DNA of 64,000 nt from Phaeacidiphilus oryzae TH49 (GCF_000744815.1 NZ_JQMQ01000005.1:752055-816054); one strand, 5' to 3'; shown: positions 7,774-16,074, numbered from the stretch's first letter. Made by a program: numbers and translations. Notes: a model not told the origin generated them from the sequence alone.

Positions 7774-8745
7774 ATGGCCGCCCCCACTCCCCCGCTTCCG
7801 TCCGCTCCTCCGTCCGCGCCTCCCGGCCCTCCGCCGGCCGCGCCGGAGGGCTCCGGCTCGGCGTCCGGGGCACCGGAACTGCCCGCCGGCTTCGGCGAGA
7901 CCTTCACCAGCCGCTATGTGGACACCGGCGCACTGCGCCTCCACGCCGTCGTCGGCGGCCGGGGCCCCGCCCTGCTGCTGATCTGCGGCTGGCCGCAGAC
8001 CTGGTACGCCTGGCGGCTGCTGATGCCGGCACTGGCCGAGCACTTCAGCGTGGTCGCCGTCGATCCGCGCGGGGTCGGGCTCTCCGACAAACCCGCGACC
8101 GGCTACGACACCGGCACCCTCGCGGCCGACCTGGCTGCGCTGATGGACGCACTGGGCCATGCGCGGTTCTCCGTGGCCGGCCACGACGTCGGCATGTGGA
8201 CCGGCTACGCGCTGGCCGCGGACCACCGGGAGCGGGTGGAACGGCTCGCCCTGGCCGAGGCCCTGGTGGCCGGGATATCCCCCTCCCCGCCGCTGCTCGG
8301 CGACCACGAGGCCAACCGCCGGCTCTGGCACTTCGCCTTCAACCGGCTGGACGGACTCAACGAGGAACTGGTCCGCGGCCGGGAGCGGCTGTACTTCGGC
8401 CATCAGTTCGCCACGAAGGCCGCCCGCCCGCTGCCGGAGCACGCCGTCCGCCAGTACACCGACCCGATCGCCGCCGGCCCGGAGGCCCTCAGCGCCGCCT
8501 TCGGCTTCTACCGCGAGCTGGACCGCACCATGGCACAGAACCAGCGCCGCAAGGAGCGGCCGCTCACCATCCCCGTCCTCACCATCGCGGGCGCGGACTC
8601 CCTGGGCGGGGCGGTCGGCGGGGCCATGCGGCTCGCCGCGGAGGACGTCCGCGAGGTGATCCTCCCGCAGTGCGGCCACTACCCCGCCGAGGAGGCCCCG
8701 GAGGCGACCCTGGCCGCGCTGACGGCCTTCCTCACCGCGCGCTGA
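7774..8745 (+). CDS. Alpha/beta-fold hydrolase, epoxide hydrolase/dehalogenase-like
   Basis: A 323-residue alpha/beta hydrolase after a Pro/Ala-rich N-terminal tail of about 35 residues. The nucleophile elbow is GHDVGMWTGY with Asp at residue 138, the arrangement of epoxide hydrolases and haloacid/haloalkane dehalogenases rather than Ser esterases. The oxyanion region reads CGWPQTWYAWR, with Cys where most relatives have the His of HGxP. The C-terminal CGHYPAEEAPEA supplies the catalytic His. It probably opens an epoxide or removes a halogen from a small molecule in the cytoplasm. The gene diverges from TetR across the 7680-7730 operator. ATG 7774 has an AAAGG site; a shorter start is possible because the N-terminal tail is low complexity. 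Confidence 0.85.
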   Translation: MAAPTPPLPSAPPSAPPGPPPAAPEGSGSASGAPELPAGFGETFTSRYVDTGALRLHAVVGGRGPALLLICGWPQTWYAWRLLMPALAEHFSVVAVDPRGVGLSDKPATGYDTGTLAADLAALMDALGHARFSVAGHDVGMWTGYALAADHRERVERLALAEALVAGISPSPPLLGDHEANRRLWHFAFNRLDGLNEELVRGRERLYFGHQFATKAARPLPEHAVRQYTDPIAAGPEALSAAFGFYRELDRTMAQNQRRKERPLTIPVLTIAGADSLGGAVGGAMRLAAEDVREVILPQCGHYPAEEAPEATLAALTAFLTAR

Positions 8746-8787
8746 CGACCTTCCCCGCCGCACCGGGCGCAGCCCGACGACGCGCGG

Positions 8788-8830
8788 CCGCGGGGCCCGG
8801 GACGGCCGATCGCCGTCCCGGGCCCCGCGG
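8788..8830. terminator. Strong bidirectional terminator hairpin
   Basis: A perfect 19-bp inverted repeat (8788-8806 and 8812-8830) with a 5-nt loop, rich in GGGCCCGGG. It lies between the convergent hydrolase gene (ends 8745) and the small antitoxin-like gene (ends 8891). Confidence 0.85.
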
Positions 8831-8890
8831 TCTGCGCTCTGTGCGCCGCGCGCTGTGGTCTGCGCTCTGCGGTCTGCGCTCGACCGCCCC

Positions 8891-9082
8891 TTACTGCCCC
8901 TGGGGGTTGTCGCCCCCCTGGTTGCGGATCTGGTCCTCGACCTTCTCGCGACCGGAGTCGATCTGCTGGTCGTACTTGCCGCCGGTCTTGCCCTTGGCCA
9001 TGTCGGCGGCCTTGCCGACCCCTGAGGAAGCCTGGTCCTCGTGGCCGTGCAGCATGCTCTTGAGCTTGTCCATCACACTCAT
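8891..9082 (-). CDS. Small Rv0909/MT0933-type antitoxin-like protein
   Basis: A 63-residue hydrophilic helical protein (MSVMDKLKSMLHGHEDQAS, then VGKAADMAKGKTGGKYDQQI and a GREKVEDQIRNQ tail). This matches the small actinobacterial family annotated as antitoxin of a toxin-antitoxin system (PF14013), a label that comes from mycobacteria and is often unsupported elsewhere; the KAADMAKGKTGGKYDQQID pattern also resembles stress-induced CsbD-like proteins. ATG 9082 follows GGAGG. No toxin gene is adjacent, so I treat the antitoxin role as unproven. Confidence 0.8.
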   Translation of the reverse strand: MSVMDKLKSMLHGHEDQASSGVGKAADMAKGKTGGKYDQQIDSGREKVEDQIRNQGGDNPQGQ

Positions 9083-9238
9083 CGCTGGCCTCCAGTCGTG
9101 CTCGAGTGCTCGTCTCAGGGAAAGCCCCTCGGACCGCGTATGTCCCGATCTCCTACTCCGTATGAGGGTCGCCCCCGGAATGCGGGGCTCCCCGGCGGCG
9201 CGCAGGCTGGGAGCCGAAGCAAGACCGGAGGTGTTCCC

Positions 9239-9442
9239 GTGACCGTGCCCGACCCGCATCCCGCCGTCTGCCTGATCTGTGGGCTGCCGATCACCTGGGA
9301 GGAGAGCAAGGCGGAATCCCCACCGCCGGAGACCGACACCAGGCCCGGCGACCCGGGGCACCCCTTCCCCCACCACTCCCGGGTGGGCGTCTGCCCGAAC
9401 GGCCATGTCCGGCGGGAGCCGATCGCGCCGGAGATCGAGTAG
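9239..9442 (+). CDS. Small Cys-containing protein with zinc-ribbon-like spacing
   Basis: A 67-residue protein starting at GTG 9239, seven bases after GGAGG (9227-9231). It has a CLICGLPI motif near the N-terminus and VGVCPNGHVRRE near the C-terminus, a CxxC plus CxxGH arrangement that could bind one zinc. The middle is charged and Pro-rich. I do not know a function for it. It sits between the antitoxin-like gene (divergent) and the esterase gene (same strand, 143 bp further on). Confidence 0.65.
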   Translation: MTVPDPHPAVCLICGLPITWEESKAESPPPETDTRPGDPGHPFPHHSRVGVCPNGHVRREPIAPEIE

Positions 9443-9585
9443 CGGCCCGGCCGCCCTCGTCGAGTGCCTGAACCGCCTCCCCTCCGGGTGCGCGGCCGGC
9501 GGCCCGGTCCGGCTAACCTGCTCGGCGGATCCGGTGATCCGGTGACCCGGTGATCCGTTGGAACGAGTCGGACCGGGAGGCCGCC

Positions 9586-10560
9586 GTGCCCGTACATCCC
9601 TTCTACCAGGCGAGGTTCGCCGCGCTGCTGGAGCCGCGCGGCGACGGACGGCCCGATGACGCCCTGATCGAGGAGCGGACCCGGGAGCAGTCCCGGCGGC
9701 TGGCCGAGCGCGCCCGCTCCTGGGCGCCGGCCGGAGTCGAGATACGGGCCGCGGAGACCGCGGGCCCGCACGGCCCGGTCCCGCTGCGCACCTACCGCCC
9801 GGCGGCCGGCGCTCCGCTCGGCTCCGCCCTGGTCTGGGCGCACGGCGGGGGCTTCCGGGCCGGCGACCTCGACATGCCGGAGGCGCATGTGGTCTGCGCC
9901 GAACTCGCCCAGCGGGCGGGCGCGTTGGTGGTGTCCGTGGGCTACCGGCTGGCGGTGGACGGCGTCCGCCATCCGGTGCCCGTCGACGACGTCCACGCGG
10001 TCTGGACGGCTCTCTGCCGGGGCGAACTCCCCGCCGAGGCGGGGGCGGTGGACGTCGAACGGCTACCGGTCGCGCTCGGCGGGGCCAGCGCCGGAGCCGC
10101 GCTGGCCCTGGCCACCGCGCTGCGCGGGCGGGACGGCGGCCCCCGGCCGGCCGACGCGCTGCTGCTCGCCTATCCCTTCGCCCACTTCCCCAATCCGGCG
10201 CCGGACGAGGCGCTGGCCGCCGGAATGGCGGGCCTGCCGCTGCGGCTCGGGCCGGACCGGGTCGAGGACATGGTGCGCGGATACGTCGGGCGGACGACCG
10301 ACCTCCCGCCGGACGCCCTGCCCGGCGCCGCTCCGCTGCGCGGACTGCCGCCGACCAGGATCCTCGTCTCCGAGTACGACGACCTCCGCCCCTCCGGGGA
10401 ACTACTGGGGCGTCAACTCGCGGAGTGCGATGTGCCGGTGGCCTCGCTGCTCGCCGAGGGGATGGTGCACGGGCACCTCAACAACCTGCCGGACGAGCTG
10501 CCGGAGATCGGCAAGTCGCTGGAGTTCCTGGCCGAGGGGCTGCGCCTGGCCGGGCGCTGA
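9586..10560 (+). CDS. Alpha/beta hydrolase, hormone-sensitive-lipase (GDXG) family esterase
   Basis: A 324-residue esterase. Key sites are the oxyanion-hole motif AHGGGFRAGD, the nucleophile elbow LGGASAGAALA (family consensus GDSAGG), the acid region in VSEYDDLRPSG, and the terminal His in MVHGHLNNLP. The HGGG signature places it in the lipase/esterase family IV that hydrolyses short-chain esters. GTG 9586 follows CGGGAGG at good spacing; a GTG at 9550 is in frame but has no site. It converges on a TetR gene with 246 bp between them; that gap holds only GC-rich simple sequence and no gene I can support. Confidence 0.85.
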   Translation: MPVHPFYQARFAALLEPRGDGRPDDALIEERTREQSRRLAERARSWAPAGVEIRAAETAGPHGPVPLRTYRPAAGAPLGSALVWAHGGGFRAGDLDMPEAHVVCAELAQRAGALVVSVGYRLAVDGVRHPVPVDDVHAVWTALCRGELPAEAGAVDVERLPVALGGASAGAALALATALRGRDGGPRPADALLLAYPFAHFPNPAPDEALAAGMAGLPLRLGPDRVEDMVRGYVGRTTDLPPDALPGAAPLRGLPPTRILVSEYDDLRPSGELLGRQLAECDVPVASLLAEGMVHGHLNNLPDELPEIGKSLEFLAEGLRLAGR

Positions 10561-10806
10561 CGGCACCGAAGCGGGCCCGGAGGCGGGCCCGGAGGCCGGC
10601 CCGGCGGCGGGCGCGCCGACGGAGCCCGCCGGGCCGCGCCGAAGACCGCCGACCCCCGTGCGGCAGCGGCCGGCGCGGCCCGGCGGCGTTCCCCCGGGGG
10701 GTTCTCCCGGTGTCTCCCCGACGGACCGGGCGCGGACCGGAGTCCCTCCCGAACCGTGCGCGCACCCACGATACGAATTGCGAACACGCATGTACATAGT
10801 CTCGGA

Positions 10807-11529
10807 CTAACCGTCCAGCATGGCCGCCGCCAGTTCCATCACCTGGCCGCGCAGCGCCGGCAGCCGGTCGTACTCGCCGGCGTCCACGTGCGCGGTCACC
10901 AGGGCGCTGACCGCGCCGATCACCGCCCGCCCGATGAAGGCCGGCTCCAGGCCGCCCCGCCACCGCCGGCCGTAGGTGATCACGTCGGCGATCGCCACCG
11001 CGAAACGCTCCTGGACGGCGATCCGGCGGGAGACCGCCGCGTGCCCGGCGCCGTACACCTCGATCAGGAAGGTCCTGGCCAGGGCCGGGAAGCCGGCCAG
11101 GGTGTCGAGGTAGACGGCCAGCACCCGGTCGAGCCGGTCCAGCACCTCGTCCCCGGGCGGGCCCAGGGCCTCCTCGATGACCGCGATCAGCAGATCGGAG
11201 GCCTGGTCGAAGGCGGCGAGGAAGCACTCCTCCTTGTTGGCGAAGTGCTGGTAGAAGGTCTCCCGGGAGATGTGGACGCGCCGGAGGACATCGCCGACCG
11301 TGGTGTCGGCGTAGCCCTTCTCGGCCACCGTCTCGGCGATCCCCGCCAGCAGCCGGTCGCGCTGCGAACGGCGGACCTCGTCGCGGCTCAGGCGATGGCG
11401 CCCGCGGGGCAGCGGGGTCGGTGCGCTCGCCGGGACCGGGGCGCTCGATGCGCTCGATGCGCTCGATGGGCTCGGTGCGCTCGGACCGCTCGATTCGCTC
11501 GGTTCTGCTGGTGCCTTGTCGCGTTCCAC
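10807..11529 (-). CDS. TetR/AcrR-family regulator with Ser/Pro/Ala-rich N-terminal tail
   Basis: A 240-residue TetR protein. The helix-turn-helix starts near residue 52 (RDRLLAGIAETVAEKGYADT, then ISRETFYQHFANKEECFLAAF). The first 45 residues are low complexity because the DNA carries a run of 9-bp CTCGATGCG-type repeats (about 11446-11506), so the true start could be internal; ATG 11529 is the longest choice. The ligand domain is unremarkable. It lies 22 bp downstream of another TetR gene on the same strand, so both may be read from the promoter at about 12250. Confidence 0.85.
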   Translation of the reverse strand: MERDKAPAEPSESSGPSAPSPSSASSASSAPVPASAPTPLPRGRHRLSRDEVRRSQRDRLLAGIAETVAEKGYADTTVGDVLRRVHISRETFYQHFANKEECFLAAFDQASDLLIAVIEEALGPPGDEVLDRLDRVLAVYLDTLAGFPALARTFLIEVYGAGHAAVSRRIAVQERFAVAIADVITYGRRWRGGLEPAFIGRAVIGAVSALVTAHVDAGEYDRLPALRGQVMELAAAMLDG

Positions 11530-11551
11530 AAGCAGAATCTATGCCCGCCGG

Positions 11552-12196
11552 TCAGTTCGCCCGGCGCAGTCCCGTGATGAGGAGCCGGACCAGCCGCCGG
11601 GCGTCGTACTCGGGGTCGGCGTCCGCGCCGATGCAGAGGTTGCCGACGCCGTGCATCAGCTCCAGCGGCGCCATCCCCGGCTCGATCTCGCCGGCCTCGA
11701 CCGAGGCGTCCAGCAGCATGCCGCAGACCGGCACCAGGGTCTCGATGAAGTAGGCGTGGAGGGCCTCCTGGCCGGCGCCGTCCGAGCGGAGGACGCCGGC
11801 CAGTCCGTGCTTGGTGACCAGGAAGTCGACGAAGAGGTCGATCCACCGCTCCAGCGCGGCGAACGGGCCGACGCCCTCCGCGAGCAGCGCCGGGCCGGCT
11901 TCGGCGCAGGCCTCCACCTGGTGCCGGAAGACGGCGATGATCAGGTCCGCGCGGGTCGGGAAGTGCCGGTAGATGGTGCCCATGCCGACTCCCGCCTCGG
12001 CAGCGATCGCCCGGACCGGGGCGTCCACACCCGAGCGGACGAAGACCTTTGCGGCCGCGTCGAGCAGGGCCTCCTGGTTGCGCCGGGCGTCCGCGCGCTT
12101 GGGCCGGCCGGGGCGCGCCGCGTCCGCCGCCTCTGCCGCGCCGGTCGCGCTCGTCCGCGCCTCGCGGGCACCGCCGCGCTCGCCGCCGTCCTTCAC
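11552..12196 (-). CDS. TetR/AcrR-family regulator
   Basis: A 214-residue regulator with helix-turn-helix NQEALLDAAAKVFVRSGVDA followed by GVGMGTIYRHFPTRADLI, and a C-terminal domain containing the ALERWIDLFVDFLVTKHGLAG helix common in actinobacterial TetR proteins. The GTG at 12196 was chosen because it leaves a short, basic leader (GRPKRADARRNQ) before the helix-turn-helix; ribosome binding site support is weak (TGGGA). It diverges from the luciferase-like oxidoreductase at 12363, and a dyad centred on 12267 lies between them, so this protein probably represses that gene and itself. Confidence 0.85.
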   Translation of the reverse strand: MKDGGERGGAREARTSATGAAEAADAARPGRPKRADARRNQEALLDAAAKVFVRSGVDAPVRAIAAEAGVGMGTIYRHFPTRADLIIAVFRHQVEACAEAGPALLAEGVGPFAALERWIDLFVDFLVTKHGLAGVLRSDGAGQEALHAYFIETLVPVCGMLLDASVEAGEIEPGMAPLELMHGVGNLCIGADADPEYDARRLVRLLITGLRRAN

Positions 12197-12248
12197 CGCA
12201 TCGTCCCATCCACTCGACCGGCCCTCGCGAGCCTCGCGCTTGCAAAGT

Positions 12249-12285
12249 GGAACAACGCTCCGTATTGTTAACGGAGCATAGTTCC
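12249..12285. promoter_or_regulatory. Dyad operator between TetR and luciferase-like oxidoreductase
   Basis: Two nested inverted repeats share the same centre at 12267: inner arms GCTCCGT (12257-12263) and ACGGAGC (12271-12277), outer arms GGAAC (12249-12253) and GTTCC (12281-12285). The core is AT-rich (ATTGTTA), unlike the surroundings, as expected for a promoter/operator. Confidence 0.75.
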
Positions 12286-12362
12286 GTTTCCCATCATGCC
12301 AGAGCCGGCCGCCGACGGCCATCGCCGCGGCACGCCTCCGCGCAGGAAAGGACCGACGGCCC

Positions 12363-13238
12363 ATGACCACCCACGCCTCCCGGCCGAGCTTCGGCATCAT
12401 GACCGCCCCGCAGCAGGTCGCCTACCAGGACCTGCTGGACGTCTGGCGGGCGGCCGACGCGGTCCCGGAGATCGAGCACGCCTGGCTGTTCGACCATCTC
12501 ATGCCGATCGCCGGCGACCCGGAGGGACCCATTCTGGAGGGCTGGACACTGCTCTCCGCGCTCGCCGCTCAGACCCGGCGGCTGCGTCTCGGCCTGATGG
12601 TCACCAGCAACCGGTTCCGCCCGCCGGCGATGCTGGCCAAGATCGCCACCACCGTCGACATCGTGTCCGGCGGGCGGCTCGACTTCGGCATCGGCGTCGG
12701 CTCCCGCCCGGGCCACCCGCTGGCGCGGCGCGAGTACGCGGCGCACGGCCTCCCCTTCCACGACTCCGGGCGGGCGGTGGAGAGCCTCGCGGAGGCCTGC
12801 ACGGTGATCCGGCGGCTGTGGACCGAGGAGAAGCCGTTCGACTTCGAGGGGGCACAGGTCCGGCTCAGCGGGGCGTTCGGCAACCCGAAGCCGGTGCAGC
12901 GGCCGCATCCGCCGGTCCTGATCGGCGGCCGCTCCTCCTCGACCCTGCGGGTCGTCGCCGAGCACGCCGACCTGTGGAACATCCCCGGCGGCGACCTCGC
13001 GGACGCCGTCGCCCGCAGCGCGCTGCTTGACCGCTACTGCGCCGAGATCGGGCGCGACCCGGCCGGGATCACCCGCTCGATGGTGCTGCCCGTCGATCTC
13101 GAGCGACCCGACGCGGCCCGCGCCGAGATCCGCGAGGCGATCGCCGCCGGCTTCCCGCACATCGTCCTCCCACTGCCCGCCCCCTACCGGCCGGAGACCG
13201 TCCACCGCATGGCAGACGAGCTGATCAGAGCTCTGTAG
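12363..13238 (+). CDS. LLM-class (luciferase-like) F420/flavin-dependent oxidoreductase
   Basis: A 291-residue TIM-barrel oxidoreductase of the bacterial luciferase family. Landmarks are EHAWLFDHLMPI, RLRLGLMVTSNRFRPPAMLA, the VDIVSGGRLDFGIGVGSRPG segment that lines the cofactor phosphate site, and the NPKPVQRPHPPVLIGG motif. In actinomycetes most members of this group use coenzyme F420, others FMN; the substrate cannot be told from sequence. ATG 12363 follows AAAGGA at a somewhat long spacing. It is divergent from, and probably controlled by, the TetR gene at 11552-12196. Confidence 0.9.
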   Translation: MTTHASRPSFGIMTAPQQVAYQDLLDVWRAADAVPEIEHAWLFDHLMPIAGDPEGPILEGWTLLSALAAQTRRLRLGLMVTSNRFRPPAMLAKIATTVDIVSGGRLDFGIGVGSRPGHPLARREYAAHGLPFHDSGRAVESLAEACTVIRRLWTEEKPFDFEGAQVRLSGAFGNPKPVQRPHPPVLIGGRSSSTLRVVAEHADLWNIPGGDLADAVARSALLDRYCAEIGRDPAGITRSMVLPVDLERPDAARAEIREAIAAGFPHIVLPLPAPYRPETVHRMADELIRAL

Positions 13239-13349
13239 CCGAACGCGGGACGACGGCGCCTGGGGAGGGTGACGCCTGGTCGGGTGCCAGGCGGCGCAGG
13301 GCGAGAGCCGACCGGCCGGCGCCGAGAACAACCAGGGCCGCGCTGTGGG

Positions 13350-13980
13350 CACGCCCACAGGCCACGCGAGGTCCAAGCAGGGTCCGCGGCGCCGTCGGCC
13401 TCGCGGCCGGCCGAGGCGGCGGCGCAGGCCCACCGGAGACGGGCGGTGGCCGCCGCACGCCTTCGCCGTCGGACGGGGCTCAGGGGCCCACCGACCCCCA
13501 GGGCAGGCCAGGTCCAGACGTGGACCACAGCGCCGTCGCGCAGCCACCTGGCCTCACAGCCGGCCGAGGCGGAGGCCCACCGGACACGGGCGGTGGCACG
13601 CCGCACGCCTTCGCCGTCGAACGGAGCGCAGGCGCCCACCGACCCCCAGGGCAGGCCAAGACCAGACGGGGACCACCGCGCCGTCGCGCAGCCACCTGGC
13701 CTCACAGCCGGCCGAGGCGGAGGCCCACCGGAGACGGGCGACGGCACGCCGCAGGCCTCCGCTGGGGGACGGAGCGCAGGGGCCTACCGGTCCCGGGGGC
13801 GCGCCAGGTCCAGACGGGGACCACCGCGCCGTCGCGCAGCGACCGGGCCGAGGGGGAGGTCCACCGGAGACCGGTGGTGGCGAGTCGCGGGTCTTCCGGT
13901 GTCGGACACGACCGCGGGGGTCCGCCAGGCCACCGGACGCATGGAGACCAGGCGAGAGTCGCGGCGCCGTTGCGCGGTGG
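13350..13980. repeat. Noncoding tandem repeat, period 148 bp
   Basis: The 772 bp between the convergent oxidoreductase (13238) and HutD (14011) genes contain no supportable gene. They hold about four imperfect copies of a unit that begins CGCCGTCGCGCAGCC: anchors at 13531, 13679 and 13827 are exactly 148 bp apart, a shorter copy (about 141 bp) begins at 13390, and a decayed copy begins near 13965. Because 148 is not a multiple of three, the same unit is read in a different frame in each copy, so the long open frames across this stretch on both strands are artefacts of GC content. Function unknown. Confidence 0.85.
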
Positions 13981-14010
13981 CCGGGTCTCGGCGGTCCGGC
14001 CGCGGCAGGG

Positions 14011-14601
14011 CTACGGGGTGGGGTGCCGGGTGGTGGTGACGGTGATGACGGCGGCGGTGCCGTGGACGTGGGTGCGGGCGGCGGCGGAGGCGGCCGGGTG
14101 GTGGATCGCGTCATGGCGGCGAAGCCGGAGGGCTGCGGCCGGGAGGGTCGCGGTGCCGGACAGGACCACCAGAAGCCGCTCCTCGCCCGCCTCGGCGGCC
14201 GGCTCGACGGCCCGGTCCCGGACGATCTCGACCCGGCCGGCCGCCCGGCCCCGCCCGGTCATCAGGTTCAGCGCCGTCACCGGCCCGCCGAGGAGCCGGC
14301 ACTCGGTCGCGGCGTCGCCGGGGAAGGCGAAGGGCCGGAACGGCCTTTCCAGGCCGTGCCGTTCGCCGTCCACGGTCAGCTCGATCCCCGCGTCGCCCTC
14401 GACGACCGTGAGGATCCGGTCGACGTCGGGGAAGGCCGAGAACGGGCCGTCCTCGGCGATCTCGGCGAGGCTGACCCGCCAGTCGAAGCCGTCCGCCCCG
14501 GCCGAGGCCGGCGCCGACGCGACCTCCCTGGTCGCCCCGCCGCCGTTGCGCCAGGGGACGGCCGGCCGCCCGGCCGCCCGCAGCACCCGAAGATCCGTCA
14601 T
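14011..14601 (-). CDS. hutD: HutD family protein
   Basis: A 196-residue protein matching HutD (PF05962), a bicupin-like fold associated with histidine utilization genes in many bacteria. The diagnostic N-terminal segment VPWRNGGGATREV is present, as is the FDWRVSLAEIAEDGPFSAFPDVDR block. HutD is thought to act as a modulator of histidine/urocanate catabolism rather than as one of its enzymes; no other hut genes are in the window, so this copy is isolated. The ATG at 14601 has only a weak ribosome binding site. The upstream MOSC gene is divergent. Confidence 0.88.
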   Translation of the reverse strand: MTDLRVLRAAGRPAVPWRNGGGATREVASAPASAGADGFDWRVSLAEIAEDGPFSAFPDVDRILTVVEGDAGIELTVDGERHGLERPFRPFAFPGDAATECRLLGGPVTALNLMTGRGRAAGRVEIVRDRAVEPAAEAGEERLLVVLSGTATLPAAALRLRRHDAIHHPAASAAARTHVHGTAAVITVTTTRHPTP

Positions 14602-14678
14602 GGCCCGATGATCACATGCCGGCCGCCCCGGCGGAAAACCCGGTGAGGCGACCGTCCCCGGCCGCTTATCCTCGGCCC

Positions 14679-15353
14679 ATGCCAGCCTTCCCGGAACCCC
14701 GCCTCCTCTCCGTCAACGTCGGCCGCCCGCGCCCCAATCCGTGGAAGACCGCCGGGTACACCTGGTTCGACAAGCAGCCGGCCGACGGGCCGGTCGGCGT
14801 CTCCGCCCCCGGCCCGAAGGGCACCGGCGAGGTCGGGCTCGCCGGTGACGCCGTCGGCGACGTCAAGCACCACGGCGGCACCGACCAGGCCGTCTACGCC
14901 TACGCCAGGGAGGACCTGGACGACTGGCAGCTGCGGCTGGAGCGGCCGATCGCCGCCGGCGGCTTCGGCGAGAACCTCACCACCGCCGGAGTCGACGTCA
15001 ACGGCGCCCTGATCGGCGAGCGCTGGCGGATCGGCCGGGACGTGCTGCTGGAGGTCAGCTGCCCGCGGATCCCCTGCGGGACGTTTCAGGGCTGGATGGA
15101 GGAGCCGGGCTGGATCAAGCGGTTCACCCTGGCCGCCCTGCCGGGGGCCTACCTGCGGGTGGTCGAGCCGGGCGAGATACGCGGCGGCGACCGCGTGGTG
15201 GTCGAGTACCGGCCGAGCGGCCACGAGGTCAGCGTCGCCACCGCCTTCCGCGCCCTCACCACGGCTCCGGAGCTGCTGCCCGGCCTCCTCGACGCCCCCG
15301 CCCTCCCCGCCGAGCTCCGCGAACGCGCGCGCAAGCGGCTGCCGTTCGACTGA
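14679..15353 (+). CDS. MOSC domain protein (YiiM-like)
   Basis: A 224-residue MOSC protein. The family's molybdenum-cofactor sulfurase C-terminal fold is recognised from SVNVGRPRPNPWKTAGYTW, VKHHGGTDQAVYAYAREDLD, GGFGENLTT and the conserved Cys in SCPRIPCGTF, which in related proteins carries sulfur. Such proteins deliver or accept sulfur for the molybdenum cofactor or detoxify N-hydroxylated bases (YiiM). ATG 14679 starts at MPAFPEPRL; an upstream in-frame ATG at 14616 overlaps the HutD promoter. It appears monocistronic. Confidence 0.88.
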   Translation: MPAFPEPRLLSVNVGRPRPNPWKTAGYTWFDKQPADGPVGVSAPGPKGTGEVGLAGDAVGDVKHHGGTDQAVYAYAREDLDDWQLRLERPIAAGGFGENLTTAGVDVNGALIGERWRIGRDVLLEVSCPRIPCGTFQGWMEEPGWIKRFTLAALPGAYLRVVEPGEIRGGDRVVVEYRPSGHEVSVATAFRALTTAPELLPGLLDAPALPAELRERARKRLPFD

Positions 15354-15471
15354 CGACCGCCCACCGCGGGCTCGACGATGTCCGCCCGCTCGCCTGAACA
15401 TGCGGAACGCCCGATTGCCCGGGTAGCGTTCTGCCCGACTCGGCGCCGGCTTCGTCGAAGGAGCATCCGAC

Positions 15472-16074
15472 ATGGAATTCCTCGTCACGATGACCACCAC
15501 CGTCCCGGCGGGGACCCCGGAAGCGGAGGTCGACGACGTCCGCGCCCGCGAGGCCGCGAACTCCGCCCGACTGGCCGAGGAGGGCAGCCTGCTGCGGCTG
15601 TGGCGTCCCCCGCTGCAGCCCGGCGAGTGGCGCAGCCTCGGCCTGTTCGAGGCCCCGGACGCGAAGTGGCTGGAGGAGACGCTGGCCGGCATGCCGCTCC
15701 GGATCTGGCGGAGCGACGAGGTCACCCCGCTCGCCCCGCATCCCAACGATCCGGGCCCGGCCGCCTCCGACGGCGGTGCGGACTCCCCCGAGTTCTTCGT
15801 CCTCTTCGTCGTCGATCCCGCGAAGGGCGGTCCCGCCGACGCCTTCAAGGAGGCCACCGCGGCCGAGGCGGTCCGCACCCGCGAGCTGGCCGCGGAGGGG
15901 CATCTGGCCCGCCTCTGGCGCCTTCCCGGGGACGGAAGGGCGCTCGGCCTCTGGCGGGCCGGGTCCCCCGAGGAGATGCGGGACATCCTCGGCACCCTGC
16001 CCCTCACCCCCTGGCTCACCACCGAGACGACGCCGCTCACCGCGCATCCCAGCGACCCGGCGAGCCGGCCCTGA
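15472..16074 (+). CDS. Tandem muconolactone-delta-isomerase-like protein
   Basis: A 200-residue protein built of two similar halves. Both halves carry the muconolactone isomerase (CatC) pattern: EFLVTMTTTVPAGTP with RLAEEGSLLRLWRPP in the first, and EFFVLFVVDPAKG with ELAAEGHLARLWRLP in the second. Each half ends with a PLRIWRSDEVTPLAPHP or PLTPWLTTETTPLTAHP tail. CatC normally is a single-domain decamer that isomerises muconolactone in the catechol branch of the beta-ketoadipate pathway; this is a fused dimer, and no cat or pca genes are adjacent, so its real substrate is open. ATG 15472 follows AAGGAG at nine bases. Confidence 0.85.
   Translation: MEFLVTMTTTVPAGTPEAEVDDVRAREAANSARLAEEGSLLRLWRPPLQPGEWRSLGLFEAPDAKWLEETLAGMPLRIWRSDEVTPLAPHPNDPGPAASDGGADSPEFFVLFVVDPAKGGPADAFKEATAAEAVRTRELAAEGHLARLWRLPGDGRALGLWRAGSPEEMRDILGTLPLTPWLTTETTPLTAHPSDPASRP

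Noticed and set aside
8891-9082. A toxin-antitoxin pair formed by the antitoxin-like protein and a neighbour
   Set aside because: The adjacent small Cys protein is divergent and shows no toxin features; no partner is visible.
13184-14114. Long open frames on both strands across the 148-bp repeat
   Set aside because: The repeat period is not a multiple of three, so each copy is read in a different frame; there are no ribosome binding sites or domains.
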